Assembly (NCBI GenBank): GCA_013298765.1
Contig: JAAFJA010000019.1
Location: forward strand, 1-44,990
Origin: Betaproteobacteria bacterium
GTDB lineage: Bacteria > Pseudomonadota > Gammaproteobacteria > Burkholderiales > Casimicrobiaceae
DNA: 44,990 bases
Direction: 5' to 3'
Shown here in pieces: positions 1 to 9,105 of this stretch. The stretch's first letter is position 1, and each line of letters starts with the position of its first letter. A program made the translations under genes and the position numbers. The notes beneath the pieces were generated by a model. That model was not told where the DNA came from. It ran no database searches and saw only the letters and a list, made by a program, of their open reading frames with translations.

Positions 1-1270
1 TTTCGTTGAGATGTTCGTCGGTGTGGGCGCGGCGCGCGTTCGCGACATGTTCGAACAAGCCAAGAAAAATGCGCCGTGCATCATCTTCATTGACGAGATC
101 GATGCCGTAGGCCGTCAGCGTGGTGCGGGCCTCGGCGGCGGAAACGACGAACGCGAGCAGACCTTGAACCAGATGCTCGTAGAAATGGACGGCTTCGAAG
201 GCAACCAAGGCGTGATCGTGATCGCTGCGACGAACCGCCCTGACGTGCTCGATCCAGCGCTGATGCGCCCGGGCCGATTTGATCGCCAAGTGACTGTGCC
301 GCTGCCCGACATTCGTGGGCGCGAGCAGATTCTGCAAGTGCATATGCGCAAGGTTCCGATTGCGGGCGATGTAAACGCACACGTGTTGGCGCGCGGCTGC
401 CCAGGCTTCTCGGGTGCTGACATTGCGAACTTGGTCAACGAAGCTGCGCTCTTTGCGGCGCGCGGTAATAAACGCCTCGTCGACATGGAAGACTTCGAGA
501 AGGCCAAAGACAAGATTTACATGGGGGCAGAGCGCAAATCAATGGTGCTCACGGAAGATGAGAAACGTGCCACCGCGTATCACGAGTCGGGCCACGCGAT
601 CGTCGCAGCGAGCCTGCCGAAAGCGGATCCTGTGCACAAAGTCACCATCATTCCGCGTGGCCGCGCATTGGGTGTGACATGGCAATTGCCTGAGCGTGAT
701 CGTATTTCTCTCTACAAAGACCAAATGCTCACGCAACTCGCCGTACTTTTCGGCGGACGTATCGCTGAAGATTTGTTCGTTAAAAACATCTCAACCGGCG
801 CTTCGAACGACTTCGAGCGTGCAACGCAAATCGCCCGCGACATGGTCACGCGCTACGGCATGAGCGATGTGCTCGGGCCGATGGTGTACGCGGACAATGA
901 AGGCGAAGTGTTCCTTGGCCGAAGCGTCACGCAGACTCGAAACATGTCCGAGGAAACGCTACAAAAAGTGGATAGCGAGATTCGTCGCATCATCGACGAG
1001 CAGTATGCAGTGGCGACCAAAATCCTTACGGACAACGCGAGCAAGGTTGAGGCCATGACTGCTGCGTTGATGGAGTACGAAACGATCGACGCAGATCAGG
1101 TGGGCGACATCATGGCGGGCCGTCCCGTGCGCACCACCAAGACCTACAACACGCCAGGTTCTCCTGGAAGCGGCCCTGGCAATACGCCGGTGCCAACTAC
1201 GGAGATAAAGCCCGATGTGCCGGTCGAAGCCAAACCGGAGCCGCAAGCGAGCAGCTCCACGTCAGCTTAG
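1..1270 (+). CDS. ftsH: ATP-dependent zinc metalloprotease FtsH, 5' truncated by the window edge
   Basis: This is the C-terminal two thirds of FtsH, the membrane-anchored AAA+ protease that removes misassembled membrane proteins and regulators. The reading frame is open from the first bases (F-V-E-M-F-V-G), so the N-terminal membrane segments and Walker A lie outside the window. Visible parts, counted from the Met at position 11, are Walker B with the IIFIDEID signature near residue 25, the second region of homology ([20 protein letters not shown]), and the M41 zinc site HESGH at residues 191-195. The conserved [10 protein letters not shown] stretch holding the third metal ligand follows. The tail is rich in Pro, Thr and Glu, as is usual for the family. 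A strong terminator follows. Identification is secure; only the left end is missing. Confidence 0.97.
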   Translation, partial: FVEMFVGVGAARVRDMFEQAKKNAPCIIFIDEIDAVGRQRGAGLGGGNDEREQTLNQMLVEMDGFEGNQGVIVIAATNRPDVLDPALMRPGRFDRQVTVPLPDIRGREQILQVHMRKVPIAGDVNAHVLARGCPGFSGADIANLVNEAALFAARGNKRLVDMEDFEKAKDKIYMGAERKSMVLTEDEKRATAYHESGHAIVAASLPKADPVHKVTIIPRGRALGVTWQLPERDRISLYKDQMLTQLAVLFGGRIAEDLFVKNISTGASNDFERATQIARDMVTRYGMSDVLGPMVYADNEGEVFLGRSVTQTRNMSEETLQKVDSEIRRIIDEQYAVATKILTDNASKVEAMTAALMEYETIDADQVGDIMAGRPVRTTKTYNTPGSPGSGPGNTPVPTTEIKPDVPVEAKPEPQASSSTSA

Positions 1271-1299
1271 AGAATATCGCGTCAAGCGAAGCGCCTCTA

Positions 1300-1328
1300 A
1301 AAAACGCCGCGTTTGCGGCGTTTTTTTT
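1300..1328. terminator. bidirectional Rho-independent terminator between ftsH and the GGCT-like gene
   Basis: A perfect stem (AAAACGCCGC / GCGGCGTTTT) with a four-base GTTT loop is flanked by an A run on the left and eight T on the right. It therefore works on paper for both converging genes: ftsH ending at 1270 on plus and the GGCT-like gene ending at 1339 on minus. Confidence 0.88.
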
Positions 1329-1338
1329 GGGGCGGGGA

Positions 1339-1746
1339 CTACGGAGCGTACTGTGCGACGTACGTTTCCAAAAAGCGACTTAGGCCGTTACGCTCAAAGC
1401 GGTCAACATCCCAGTCATGACTGGTGAGCTCATCGATATTGAGCGCGAGATAAGCGTCGGCGACGATTGCGGCCTCACTCACTGTGACAGCGACGCTGAC
1501 ACGCGCGTATCGTGTCGTTTCGAAACGATCTAGGCGCGCCATATCGTCATCCGAGACGTCGAAATAGACGCGCCCTTCCAAACGTGGGGCGTCTTTTGCA
1601 ATGATGAGCGCGGGGTACTCTTCGCCCTTCACCGCAACACGGCGAAAGCCCTGAATTGTCCCGATGCTTGATTGATAGTCGCCGAGAACGACGCGCTGCC
1701 AAACGGCTGGAAACATAAGCGAGCCGTAAGTAAAAACATTAACCAT
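1339..1746 (-). CDS. gamma-glutamylcyclotransferase-like (AIG2/YtfP fold) protein
   Basis: A 135-residue protein of the AIG2/GGCT superfamily, starting M-V-N-V-F-T-Y-G-S-L-M. The N-terminal YGSLM is the family signature lining the substrate pocket, and LDRFE around residue 82 matches the conserved L-D-x-F-E segment that precedes the strand with the acidic residue. Family members open gamma-glutamyl amide bonds or act on related small amides, but substrates cannot be read from sequence. I chose the ATG at 1746 rather than the longer frame to 1776 because the protein then begins directly with the first beta strand. That start overlaps the end of hpnE by 8 bp, suggesting translational coupling as the last gene of the hpn cluster. 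A role in squalene metabolism is not implied by the family. Confidence 0.8.
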   Translation of the reverse strand: MVNVFTYGSLMFPAVWQRVVLGDYQSSIGTIQGFRRVAVKGEEYPALIIAKDAPRLEGRVYFDVSDDDMARLDRFETTRYARVSVAVTVSEAAIVADAYLALNIDELTSHDWDVDRFERNGLSRFLETYVAQYAP

Positions 1747-3097
1747 GCAAAGACTCGATGATTTGTCGGGCTGCATTTTCGCCAGATATTACTGCAGCCT
1801 CAAGCGTTGCGGGTAGTTCGGGAACACACCAGTCGCCGGCGAAATGAACGCCACCGATTGACTTTGGGATGTCGCGCAATTTGGCCGTCTGTATCGGCGT
1901 ACAAGCATAGGTAGCGCGCTTTTCGGTGATGAGCTGCTGCCAAAGCGGCTTTGGGACGGCAAAGTTTCGCTTGAGTTGAGCGAAACCATCGGCGAGTAGC
2001 TCATCTGCATTACCTTCTCGGTAGTGTGCGCTGATCACCACACTTGCGCGCACTTGCCCATTGCTGAGGCGATGCGAAAAGAGCCACTGGCCTGGCTCAC
2101 CGTCTAGCATCAGCATCGGTGAGCTTTCCGGGTCTAGCCCAGCGGAGAATTCGTAATGAAGCGTGGAAATGGGTTCATACGAAAAGCCACTTAATGCCGC
2201 TTTTGCCGTAATCCAATGTGGGCAATCGTCTAATAGCCGCTCAATGTGTTGCGGGCCGACGGCGACGATTACGTCATCGAAAACTTCGTCTCGTTCGCGC
2301 AGAACAATGCGCGTTTTGCCGCTTCCATTGCTGTCGGGTGCGATCTTGTTTACAGCCTCGCCCAGCCTCACCTCGCCGCCCAACCGGGCGAGCGCTTCAA
2401 GCGCTGGCTGGGGCAACAACGCCGATAGATCGACGCGTGGAATCACTAAATCGCTTGCCTCGGCGGTGCCGAGAAATGATCGACGCAAAACCTCAACAAA
2501 TACGCTTGCACTCGCACGTTCAGCGGGCGTGTTGAGTGCAGCAACGCACAGCGGCTCCCACAGCCAGGCTTTCGCGCGTGCTGGCTGGGTCTTGATGAGC
2601 TCTGCAACGGTTTGATTCGCGTGCGCCGTCGAATCGCGCGAGCCGTAAAGGGTTCTTGCGCACCACAGGTTGATACTTAACTTGTCAGAAATCGTGAGGC
2701 CGCGCGCCGTCAGCATCGCATGCAGCAAGTGGAGCGGTGCAGGCAAACGTTTCGCCTGCACCGAGATACGCTCCGGTTTACCCGGCGCCGCCACGAGTGC
2801 GAGCGGCCTTTGGTCGATCACCTCGTGCAATTGCGCGCCATGCAGCGAACGAATCATCTCGAGCGAGCGTGTGTAGGCGCCCAAGAGTAAGTGCTGCCCG
2901 TTATCAAAACTGCGTCCGTCCTTATCAACGCGGCGCGCACGACCCCCGGGCGTTCTCGCGGCTTCAAAGACGGTAATGCTTGTTGGCTTCTTCCCGCGTT
3001 CGGACGCATTTGCATTCGCCTGCGCAAGCGTGAGCGCAGCCGCGCACCCCGCCCAACCAGCGCCGATGATCGCGACGCGCTTCATGCTCGCATCCAA
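1739..3097 (-). CDS. hpnE: hydroxysqualene dehydroxylase HpnE
   Basis: A 452-residue FAD-dependent amine-oxidase-like flavoprotein. It catalyses the last step of the HpnCDE route, reducing hydroxysqualene to squalene. The N-terminal dinucleotide fold VAIIGAGWAGCAAALTLA is at residues 8-25, followed by the glutamate-ended strand (TVFEAARTPGGRAR) that binds the FAD ribose. The C-terminal FAD contact GGVHFAGDWC is near residue 420. The length fits the family. Both an ATG at 3097 and one four codons later (3085) are possible; neither has a convincing Shine-Dalgarno sequence. The start lies 16 bp after hpnD, so the two genes are co-transcribed. Together with hpnC and hpnD it forms a complete set for making squalene from farnesyl diphosphate without eukaryotic-type squalene synthase. 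Confidence 0.93.
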   Translation of the reverse strand: MDASMKRVAIIGAGWAGCAAALTLAQANANASERGKKPTSITVFEAARTPGGRARRVDKDGRSFDNGQHLLLGAYTRSLEMIRSLHGAQLHEVIDQRPLALVAAPGKPERISVQAKRLPAPLHLLHAMLTARGLTISDKLSINLWCARTLYGSRDSTAHANQTVAELIKTQPARAKAWLWEPLCVAALNTPAERASASVFVEVLRRSFLGTAEASDLVIPRVDLSALLPQPALEALARLGGEVRLGEAVNKIAPDSNGSGKTRIVLRERDEVFDDVIVAVGPQHIERLLDDCPHWITAKAALSGFSYEPISTLHYEFSAGLDPESSPMLMLDGEPGQWLFSHRLSNGQVRASVVISAHYREGNADELLADGFAQLKRNFAVPKPLWQQLITEKRATYACTPIQTAKLRDIPKSIGGVHFAGDWCVPELPATLEAAVISGENAARQIIESLHG

Positions 3098-3113
3098 CGG
3101 AGTGTCGACAGCT

Positions 3114-3956
3114 TCACGCGAACGTCACCGTTTTCCATGCGATCCATAGTTTTCGCACCGGCGTAAGTGATACGCGGCGCTCGAGCACTCCGAAACCATC
3201 GCTTTTAATCTCTTCGAGGAGTGCGCGATAAATAGCCCCCATCGCGAGCCCCGGCTTTTGTGCGCGCCTATCTTCAGCGGGCAATACAGCGAGCGCGCGG
3301 TCGTAAGTTGCCGCCGCACGTTCGTATTGAAACTGCATCATCGCCTTGAACGCGTCCGTTGAGCGCGATTGCAAGATGTCTGCCGCCGACACGTTAAAGC
3401 GAACAAGATCTTCGCTCGGCAGATAGATTCGTCCGCGCCTTGCATCTTCGCCCACGTCGCGAATGATGTTCATCAGCTGTAGCGCTTCGCCCATTGTGCG
3501 TGCGTATTCGAGCGTTTTCGGGTTCTCGGGCGAGTCAATCCCGAAAATCCTCGCGCTCACCTCGCCAACGACGCCTGCCGCTTGATAGCAATAAAGTTTT
3601 AGTTCGCTGAAATCGAGGTATCGCGTCTTTTCAAGATCCTGCTGCATGCCATCGAGCACGGTATGAAATGCCTGCTGTGGCAAACGCATCGGCACGATGT
3701 GGCGCTGCAGTGCCTTGGTGACTGGATGTTGTGGCACGTTGGCATAGAGGGCGTCAATCTCTTTGCGCCAAAACAGGAGCTTCGTGCGCGCGACATTCGG
3801 ATCGCTGACTTCGTCGACAACATCATCCGCTTCTCGGCAAAACGCGTAGAACGCGGTAATCGCTGCACGCTTTTCCGGCGGCAGAAACCGAAATGCGTAG
3901 TAGAAGCTCGAACCCGACTGAGAGGCCTTGTTTTCGCAGTATTGATCGGGGGTCAC
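3114..3956 (-). CDS. hpnD: presqualene diphosphate synthase HpnD
   Basis: A 280-residue trans-isoprenyl diphosphate synthase of the squalene/phytoene synthase family that condenses two farnesyl diphosphates to presqualene diphosphate. Two Asp-rich magnesium sites are present: DDVVDEV near residues 44-50 and IIRDVGEDARRGRIYLP near residue 165. GSSFYYAFRFLPPEKRAAI near the N-terminus is typical of HpnD. The start is the GTG at 3956, giving M-T-P-D-Q-Y-C, which matches the usual HpnD N-terminus closely. It is the middle gene of the hpnC-hpnD-hpnE set. A 231-bp gap holding a long inverted repeat separates it from hpnC. Confidence 0.94.
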   Translation of the reverse strand: MTPDQYCENKASQSGSSFYYAFRFLPPEKRAAITAFYAFCREADDVVDEVSDPNVARTKLLFWRKEIDALYANVPQHPVTKALQRHIVPMRLPQQAFHTVLDGMQQDLEKTRYLDFSELKLYCYQAAGVVGEVSARIFGIDSPENPKTLEYARTMGEALQLMNIIRDVGEDARRGRIYLPSEDLVRFNVSAADILQSRSTDAFKAMMQFQYERAAATYDRALAVLPAEDRRAQKPGLAMGAIYRALLEEIKSDGFGVLERRVSLTPVRKLWIAWKTVTFA

Positions 3957-3997
3957 GGTTGTTCTGTTTTCGATGGGCGTTTATTTGGGTTTAATTT

Positions 3998-4170
3998 CTT
4001 CGACGCAGATTTCCGCAGATTCAACGCAGATTAACGCAGACTTTTTATGCTGGCACGCGACGCTCATGAGAGCGAGGCGACTCACTACGTACCATTAAGC
4101 GCTTGAAGAAGCATTCCAAGATAAGTGGTCTGCGCAAATCTGCTTCAAATCCGCACAAATCTGTGTCGAA
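3998..4170. repeat. long imperfect inverted repeat built from CGCAGATT units, between hpnC and hpnD
   Basis: The left arm (3998-4041) contains four near-regular GCAGA(T/C) steps, roughly one per 10-12 bases. The right arm (4128-4170) is its imperfect reverse complement, reading TCTGCG, ATCTGC and ATCTGTG in the other direction. About 86 bases lie between the arms. In the hpn transcript the arms could pair into a hairpin of about 40 bp between the first two genes. AT-rich repeats of this general kind are found dispersed in other bacterial genomes. No transposase or target duplication is visible here. Confidence 0.75.
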
Positions 4171-4187
4171 AATGTGTGCGCTTACCA

Positions 4188-5036
4188 TCAAATCAATTTC
4201 GCCGGTATCGCCGCCGTCTTCGACATCCGAAGTGCTCTAAACGCAAGCCACGTAAGTCGGGCCGAATCGTACCAGCGAAGTGTCGGGCGCTTAGTCACGT
4301 CGTAGTCGTTTGCTTCAATTTTTTCCAGAATACGGGCGCCGCCAGCAATCGTGAATGCGATTTCTATGCGAAACCGACCGTTCAGTTCGCGCAGCAATGA
4401 GCAGCCGCTCCAGAGCATCGTTCTTGCGTGCTCGCACTGCGCGCGCATGAGCTCGCGATGCTTCGGATGCGACGGAAAATCGATGGCATCGACGCAGTGC
4501 TTCGCGAACTCACTCTGCGGCACATAAATGCGGCCTTTTTCGATATCAACACTCGCATCCTGCCAAAAATTGATCAGCTGCAGTGCCGTGCAAATGGCAT
4601 CGCTCGCGCGGTGTGCGGTCGCGCTTTTCACGCCAAAAATCGCAAGCATCACGCGCCCGACCGGATTTGCGGAGCGGTCTGCGTAATCGAGCAGCTCATC
4701 GCGATCCTGGTAGCGCGTTTTTTCGACGTCTTGCCGGAAGGCAGAGACAAGCGCTTTGAATGGCGTCGAGGAAACGCCTAAATCCTCTTTGTCCTTAAAG
4801 TATTTGGTGTAAGTGGCTATTTTATTATTAGTTGGTTTTTGGCTAAAAATGCTATCTAGCCCTGATAAAATATCGTCTAAGTGCGATTTTCTATCAGCTG
4901 GCGACGCGTCCCCTTCGTCCGCCAAATCATCCGCGCCCCGGGCAAATCGGTACAGGGCCGCGACGGCCGGGCGCTTCGCTCGCGGGATCAACCACGAGGC
5001 GACCGGAAAGTTTTCATAGTGATTGTCAACCGCCAT
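4188..5036 (-). CDS. hpnC: hydroxysqualene synthase HpnC
   Basis: A 282-residue paralogue of HpnD that converts presqualene diphosphate to hydroxysqualene. The N-terminus HYENFPVASWLIPRAKRP is diagnostic for HpnC. The first Asp-rich motif is ADDLADE at residues 35-41; the second is NFWQDASVDIEKGRIYVP near residue 155. The start at 5036 gives M-A-V-D-N-H-Y-E-N-F. It is the first gene of the minus-strand cluster and is divergent from tRNA-Leu, with 59 bp between them that must hold both promoters. I see no downstream squalene-hopene cyclase in the window, so whether the product feeds hopanoids is open. Confidence 0.93.
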   Translation of the reverse strand: MAVDNHYENFPVASWLIPRAKRPAVAALYRFARGADDLADEGDASPADRKSHLDDILSGLDSIFSQKPTNNKIATYTKYFKDKEDLGVSSTPFKALVSAFRQDVEKTRYQDRDELLDYADRSANPVGRVMLAIFGVKSATAHRASDAICTALQLINFWQDASVDIEKGRIYVPQSEFAKHCVDAIDFPSHPKHRELMRAQCEHARTMLWSGCSLLRELNGRFRIEIAFTIAGGARILEKIEANDYDVTKRPTLRWYDSARLTWLAFRALRMSKTAAIPAKLI

Positions 5037-5079
5037 AGAGCAAAGTGCACCGCACGTATGCGCAATTACGCGCCAAAGC

Positions 5080-5085
5080 TATAAT
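5080..5085 (+). promoter_or_regulatory. -10 element of the tRNA-Leu promoter
   Basis: A perfect TATAAT lies 10 bases before the tRNA. The -35 region (about 5057-5062) does not resemble TTGACA well, so only the -10 box is called. Confidence 0.6.
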
Positions 5086-5095
5086 TTAACGTTTT

Positions 5096-5180
5096 GCGGA
5101 TGTGGCGGAATTGGTAGACGCACTGGATTTAGGTTCCAGCGCCGAAAGGCGTGGGGGTTCGAGTCCCTTCATCCGCACCA
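5096..5180 (+). tRNA. tRNA-Leu (anticodon TAG)
   Basis: An 85-nt tRNA with acceptor GCGGATG pairing with CATCCGC, the D-arm sequence GGCGGAATTGGTAGACGC, the anticodon stem-loop CTGGA-TTTAGGT-TCCAG (anticodon TAG, reading CUA/CUN), a long class II variable arm, the T-arm GGGTTCGAGTCCC and an encoded ACCA end. The extended variable arm and the D-arm fit leucine. Confidence 0.97.
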
Positions 5181-5200
5181 AGGTTGTTTGTTTGCAGCGC

Positions 5201-5221
5201 GTTGAGTCGCTGCGGCTCAAC
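5201..5221 (+). other. hairpin downstream of tRNA-Leu
   Basis: GTTGAGTCG and CGGCTCAAC can pair (one G-U) around a CTG loop, 20 bases after the tRNA. No T run follows, so it may be a processing or weak termination structure rather than a standard terminator. Confidence 0.45.
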
Positions 5222-5292
5222 TAAGCCCAACCGTTCTTCAGAACTACGAGCGGCGCCTCGCTTCGAGCGTGAGCGTCACGGAAATCAACGCT

Positions 5293-6600
5293 ATGTCCAC
5301 CGTTATTGAGCAAATCAGTACCCTTGAGCGCCGTTTCACGATGGCAATCCCCGTCGAGCGCGTTAATTCGGAAACCGAATCGCGCCTGAAGAAGATCGCC
5401 CGCACGGTGAAGATGCAGGGCTTCCGTCCTGGCAAAGTGCCGATGAAGATGGTTTCGTCGACTTATGGTCCACAAGTGCGTAGCGAAGTGCTCGGCGACG
5501 AGATCAATCGCTCTTTCGGCGAGGTTGTCGATGCGAATCAAATTCGCGTTGCGGGCACACCGCGTGTAGAGCCGCTGCCGAATCCAGCAGACCAGACGAA
5601 GTTCGAATTCGTGGCAACGTTTGAAGTGTTCCCAGAAGTCTCTTTTGGTGACTTAAGCGCGATGAGCGTTGAGCGCCCGGTGGTTGAAATCAATGACGCT
5701 GACATTGATCGCACCATTGACACGCTGCGCAAGCAACGAGTGACGTACACGCCAAAAGACAGCGCGAGCGAAGACGGCGATCGTTTGATCGTTGATTTCA
5801 AAGGCGTGATCGACGGTCAAGAATTCCAGGGCGGCTCGGCGAACGATTTCACGATGGTGCTCGGTGAGCGTCGCATGTTGCCCGAGTTCGAAACTGCGGC
5901 GCACGGCCTCAAAAAAGGCGAATCGCGCAGCTTTGATCTGACTTTCCCCGCAGACTACTTTGGTAAGGATGTTGCTGGCAAAACTGCAACGTTTTCGCTC
6001 ACAGCGAAAGACGTGGCTGCGGCAGTGCTGCCCGAAGTGAACACTGATTTCGTGAAAGCGTTTGGTGTGCCAAGTGGTGACGTAGCTGAGCTTCGTAAAG
6101 AAGTGAAATCGAATCTCGAACTTGAGCGCAAGCGTCGCGTTTTCCAAGCCGTACGTGAACAAGTGTTCAAGTCGCTTCGTGCGCAAGCAAACGTTGAGAT
6201 TCCACGTTCGCTGATCGCCGAAGAAGCGCAGCGTATGGCGCAGAATGCATCGCAAGAACTGCAGTCGCGCGGCGCAAAAGGTGAGGCCGCACAGGTGTCG
6301 CCGTCGACATTTGAGCCGGCAGCCACGGAGCGTGTTGCGATGGGACTGATCGTCGGTGAGCTGGTTCGTAGCAAGAGCCTCCAGGCCACGCCGGATCAGG
6401 TAAAGGCGCTGCTTGCCGAGCAAGCACAGAGCTACGAAAAGCCTGAGCAAGTGGTCGCTTGGTACTACCAAGACCCGAAGCGTCTGAGCGAGTTCGAGGC
6501 CATTGCGCTCGAGCAAAACGTTGTTGACTTCGTGCTAAAGAATGCGAAAGTGAATGACAAGCCGACCAGCTTTTCGGAGCTGATCGGTCAAGCGGCGTAA
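5293..6600 (+). CDS. tig: trigger factor, ribosome-associated chaperone and peptidyl-prolyl isomerase
   Basis: Trigger factor binds ribosomal protein L23 at the exit tunnel and shields nascent chains. Domain order is standard. The N-terminal ribosome-binding domain carries the GFRPGKVP loop near residue 43. The FKBP-like PPIase domain is around residues 150-240 (DRLIVDFKGVIDGQEFQGG, AAHGLKKGES). A long helical C-terminal chaperone domain follows. I start at the ATG at 5293 (M-S-T-V-I-E-Q), giving 435 residues; an in-frame GTG at 5269 would add eight residues not expected in the family. It begins the conserved series tig-clpP-clpX-lon-hup-ppiD, which couples folding to proteolysis. Confidence 0.96.
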   Translation: MSTVIEQISTLERRFTMAIPVERVNSETESRLKKIARTVKMQGFRPGKVPMKMVSSTYGPQVRSEVLGDEINRSFGEVVDANQIRVAGTPRVEPLPNPADQTKFEFVATFEVFPEVSFGDLSAMSVERPVVEINDADIDRTIDTLRKQRVTYTPKDSASEDGDRLIVDFKGVIDGQEFQGGSANDFTMVLGERRMLPEFETAAHGLKKGESRSFDLTFPADYFGKDVAGKTATFSLTAKDVAAAVLPEVNTDFVKAFGVPSGDVAELRKEVKSNLELERKRRVFQAVREQVFKSLRAQANVEIPRSLIAEEAQRMAQNASQELQSRGAKGEAAQVSPSTFEPAATERVAMGLIVGELVRSKSLQATPDQVKALLAEQAQSYEKPEQVVAWYYQDPKRLSEFEAIALEQNVVDFVLKNAKVNDKPTSFSELIGQAA

Positions 6601-6676
6601 TCAAAGCCGGGCAGTTGAATTCGGGTAGAGTAGCGCCACATCCGAGTTATCGCGTTGTTTCGCTGAAAGTAATCCC

Positions 6677-7324
6677 ATGAGTATCTGGACTCCACCGACT
6701 GCCCAAACCAATTTCCAATCGCCTGAGGCCTTGGGCCTCGTGCCGATGGTGATCGAACAAAGCGGTCGTGGTGAACGAGCGTTCGACATTTACTCGCGCC
6801 TTCTCAAAGAGCGAGTCATCTTTTTGGTCGGACCCGTCACCGATGAAACGGCGAATCTGATCGTAGCGCAGCTCTTGTTTTTGGAGTCGGAAAACCCCGA
6901 CAAAGACATTAGCTTCTATATCAATTCGCCCGGCGGCTCGGTATCAGCAGGAATGGCTATTTTCGACACGATGCGCTTCATTAAACCGGATGTCAGCACG
7001 CTCTGCACCGGTATGGCCGCTTCGATGGGCGCATTCTTGCTTTCGGCCGGCACCAAAGGCAAGCGTTTCGCGTTGCCGAATTCCACCGTCATGATCCATC
7101 AGCCTTCTGGCGGATTCTCGGGGCAGGTGTCAGATATCGAGCGCCATGCGAAGTACATCGTCAATCTGAAAAAGCGTTATAACGAGCATATGGCGACCTT
7201 TACCGGCCGCACCGTGGATGAGGTTGATCGCGCGTCTGACCGCGATAACTTTATGTCTGCAACTGAGGCGCTTGAGTTCGGGATGGTAGACCGCGTATTG
7301 CAGACGCGCGCGGAAGCTGCCTGA
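6677..7324 (+). CDS. clpP: ATP-dependent Clp protease proteolytic subunit ClpP
   Basis: A 215-residue serine protease that forms the two-ring barrel of ClpXP. The catalytic triad is visible: Ser116 in GMAASMGAF, His141 in MIHQPSGG and an Asp near residue 190 (RDNFMSA). The NSPGGSV strand near residue 76 lines the active site. Residues before [20 protein letters not shown] look like the propeptide that is normally cleaved. It lies 76 bp after tig and upstream of its partner clpX. The ribosome binding site is weak (GAAAG, 9-13 bases before the ATG). Confidence 0.97.
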   Translation: MSIWTPPTAQTNFQSPEALGLVPMVIEQSGRGERAFDIYSRLLKERVIFLVGPVTDETANLIVAQLLFLESENPDKDISFYINSPGGSVSAGMAIFDTMRFIKPDVSTLCTGMAASMGAFLLSAGTKGKRFALPNSTVMIHQPSGGFSGQVSDIERHAKYIVNLKKRYNEHMATFTGRTVDEVDRASDRDNFMSATEALEFGMVDRVLQTRAEAA

Positions 7325-7645
7325 TTCGTCGCGGCGCTTTTTGTTACCGCCAAGCGCTGGGGCGCTCGCCGCAGCGAGCGCGAGGCGCAGCGCATTTGGT
7401 CGACAAACCGCGTCGCATGCTTGCGACACATCCGCACGCTTGCGACATATCTTGCTGGCTTTTCGTCGCGTTAGTCACCGCAATCACACACATCGCTTGC
7501 CAGCGAAACGCGAGCCGGGATTTCCGGTGCGCGCTCGCGCGGGAAGCGCTACACTGAATCTAGGAATATTTCAGAGCAAATGCGAGTGCGCATGAGGGCA
7601 GAGGCCGGATGCGCAGCGTTCGTCGCGAAAGAGAGATAAGAACCC
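7325..7645 (+). other. 321-bp clpP-clpX intergenic region
   Basis: No gene is supported here. It contains a strong GC hairpin (GCGCTCGC-CGCA-GCGAGCGC, 7362-7381) without a T run. It also holds a direct repeat GCTTGCGACA at 7419-7428 and 7438-7447, 19 bases apart. The clpX leader ends with a purine-rich GAAAGAGAGATAAGAA before the ATG. The hairpin may lower read-through from clpP into clpX. I see no convincing sigma-70 or heat-shock promoter. Confidence 0.5.
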
Positions 7646-8914
7646 ATGGCTGAAAAAACTGGTAACGACAAACTGCTGTATTGCTCGTTCTGCGGCAAGA
7701 GTCAGCACGAAGTGCGTAAGTTGATTGCCGGTCCGTCGGTGTTCATATGCGACGAGTGCATCGACTTGTGCAATGACATCATCAAGGAAGAGGCAGCCAC
7801 CGATCGCAGCGGCAAAACAAGTGGTGGCCGCTCCCTGCCCACACCGCACGAAATTCGCGAGCATCTAGATCAATACGTCATCGGGCAGGAAAAGGCGAAA
7901 AAAATCCTTTCTGTGGCGGTATACAACCACTACCGTCGCATCGAATCGAACCAAGCCAATGGCAAGAACGATGATGTCGAACTCGCGAAAAGCAACATCC
8001 TTCTAGTTGGGCCAACCGGCTCAGGAAAGACTTTGCTCGCGCAGACAATGGCAAAGCTGCTCGACGTGCCCTTCGTGATTGCCGATGCCACCACGCTTAC
8101 CGAGGCGGGCTATGTTGGCGAAGACGTCGAAAATATCATTCAAAAGCTCCTGCAAACGTGTGATTACGATGTCGAACGCGCACAGCGCGGAATCGTCTAC
8201 ATCGACGAAATCGACAAGATTTCGCGCAAGGGTGAAAATCCTTCGATCACCCGCGATGTATCGGGCGAAGGCGTACAACAAGCGCTGCTCAAACTAATTG
8301 AGGGCACTAACGCGTCGGTTCCTCCGCAGGGTGGTCGTAAGCATCCGAACCAAGAGTTCGTAACGGTCAACACCTCGAATATCCTTTTCATTGTGGGCGG
8401 TGCATTCGAAGGGCTCGGACGCATCATTCGGCAACGCAGTGTGAAAAGCGGAATTGGCTTTGGTGCCGACGTGGTCGCGCCAGATGATCGAGCAACGATT
8501 AGCGCGCTTTTGCGCGATACCGAGCCTGATGATTTGATTCGTTTTGGTTTGATTCCGGAATTGGTCGGTCGTCTTCCAGTAGTGGCTACGCTCGACGAGC
8601 TAGATGAGGTGGCGCTGATTGACATCCTGGTGCGTCCGAAGAACGCGCTGGTGAAGCAATATCAAAAGATGTTTCGCTTGGAAGGCGTTGATCTTGAGAT
8701 TCGAGAGTCAGCGTTGGCAGCTATTGCCAAGCGCGCACTGAAACGACGCACAGGCGCTCGCGGCTTGCGATCGATTATGGAAGTGATGTTGCTTGACACC
8801 ATGTACGACGTTCCATCGATGGCGAACCTCGAGCGCGTTGTGATTGATGAGGCAATCGTAGAAAAAGAAGGAAAGCCGCTCTTGATATTCGGCGATCCAG
8901 CCAAAGTTGCTTAA
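7646..8914 (+). CDS. clpX: ATP-dependent Clp protease ATP-binding subunit ClpX
   Basis: A 422-residue AAA+ unfoldase that selects substrates and feeds them to ClpP. The N-terminal zinc-binding domain has Cys13, Cys16, Cys35 and Cys38 (YCSFCGK...ICDEC). Walker A is GPTGSGKT near residue 122, Walker B is [12 protein letters not shown] near 182, and the arginine-sensor helix region [10 protein letters not shown] is near 370. The IGF-type ClpP-docking loop is present as SGIGFGAD near residue 271. Length and all motifs are standard. Confidence 0.98.
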   Translation: MAEKTGNDKLLYCSFCGKSQHEVRKLIAGPSVFICDECIDLCNDIIKEEAATDRSGKTSGGRSLPTPHEIREHLDQYVIGQEKAKKILSVAVYNHYRRIESNQANGKNDDVELAKSNILLVGPTGSGKTLLAQTMAKLLDVPFVIADATTLTEAGYVGEDVENIIQKLLQTCDYDVERAQRGIVYIDEIDKISRKGENPSITRDVSGEGVQQALLKLIEGTNASVPPQGGRKHPNQEFVTVNTSNILFIVGGAFEGLGRIIRQRSVKSGIGFGADVVAPDDRATISALLRDTEPDDLIRFGLIPELVGRLPVVATLDELDEVALIDILVRPKNALVKQYQKMFRLEGVDLEIRESALAAIAKRALKRRTGARGLRSIMEVMLLDTMYDVPSMANLERVVIDEAIVEKEGKPLLIFGDPAKVA

Positions 8915-9105
8915 ATGAAACGGAGCTGGGCATGTTTGAGGTCGCCTCATACAACCTGTCTCCTGGTATCGGATGGAAAGCTTTGCAGCGCTAGCCCACT
9001 AATGATCGGGGCTTACAAGGCGAAATCTGATTGATTGAAAGATGTTTTTTATCTCCGCTCGCCCTATCAAAACTGGGCGATAAGTGTCGGAGTTAGGATG
9101 TAAAA

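Noticed and set aside
7571-7864. Minus-strand frame across the clpX start
   Set aside because: Shadow of the clpX coding sequence; codon use follows clpX.
9035-9067. Heat-shock promoter for lon (TTGAAA ... CCCTAT)
   Set aside because: The spacing is about 21 bases, too long for the sigma-32 type.
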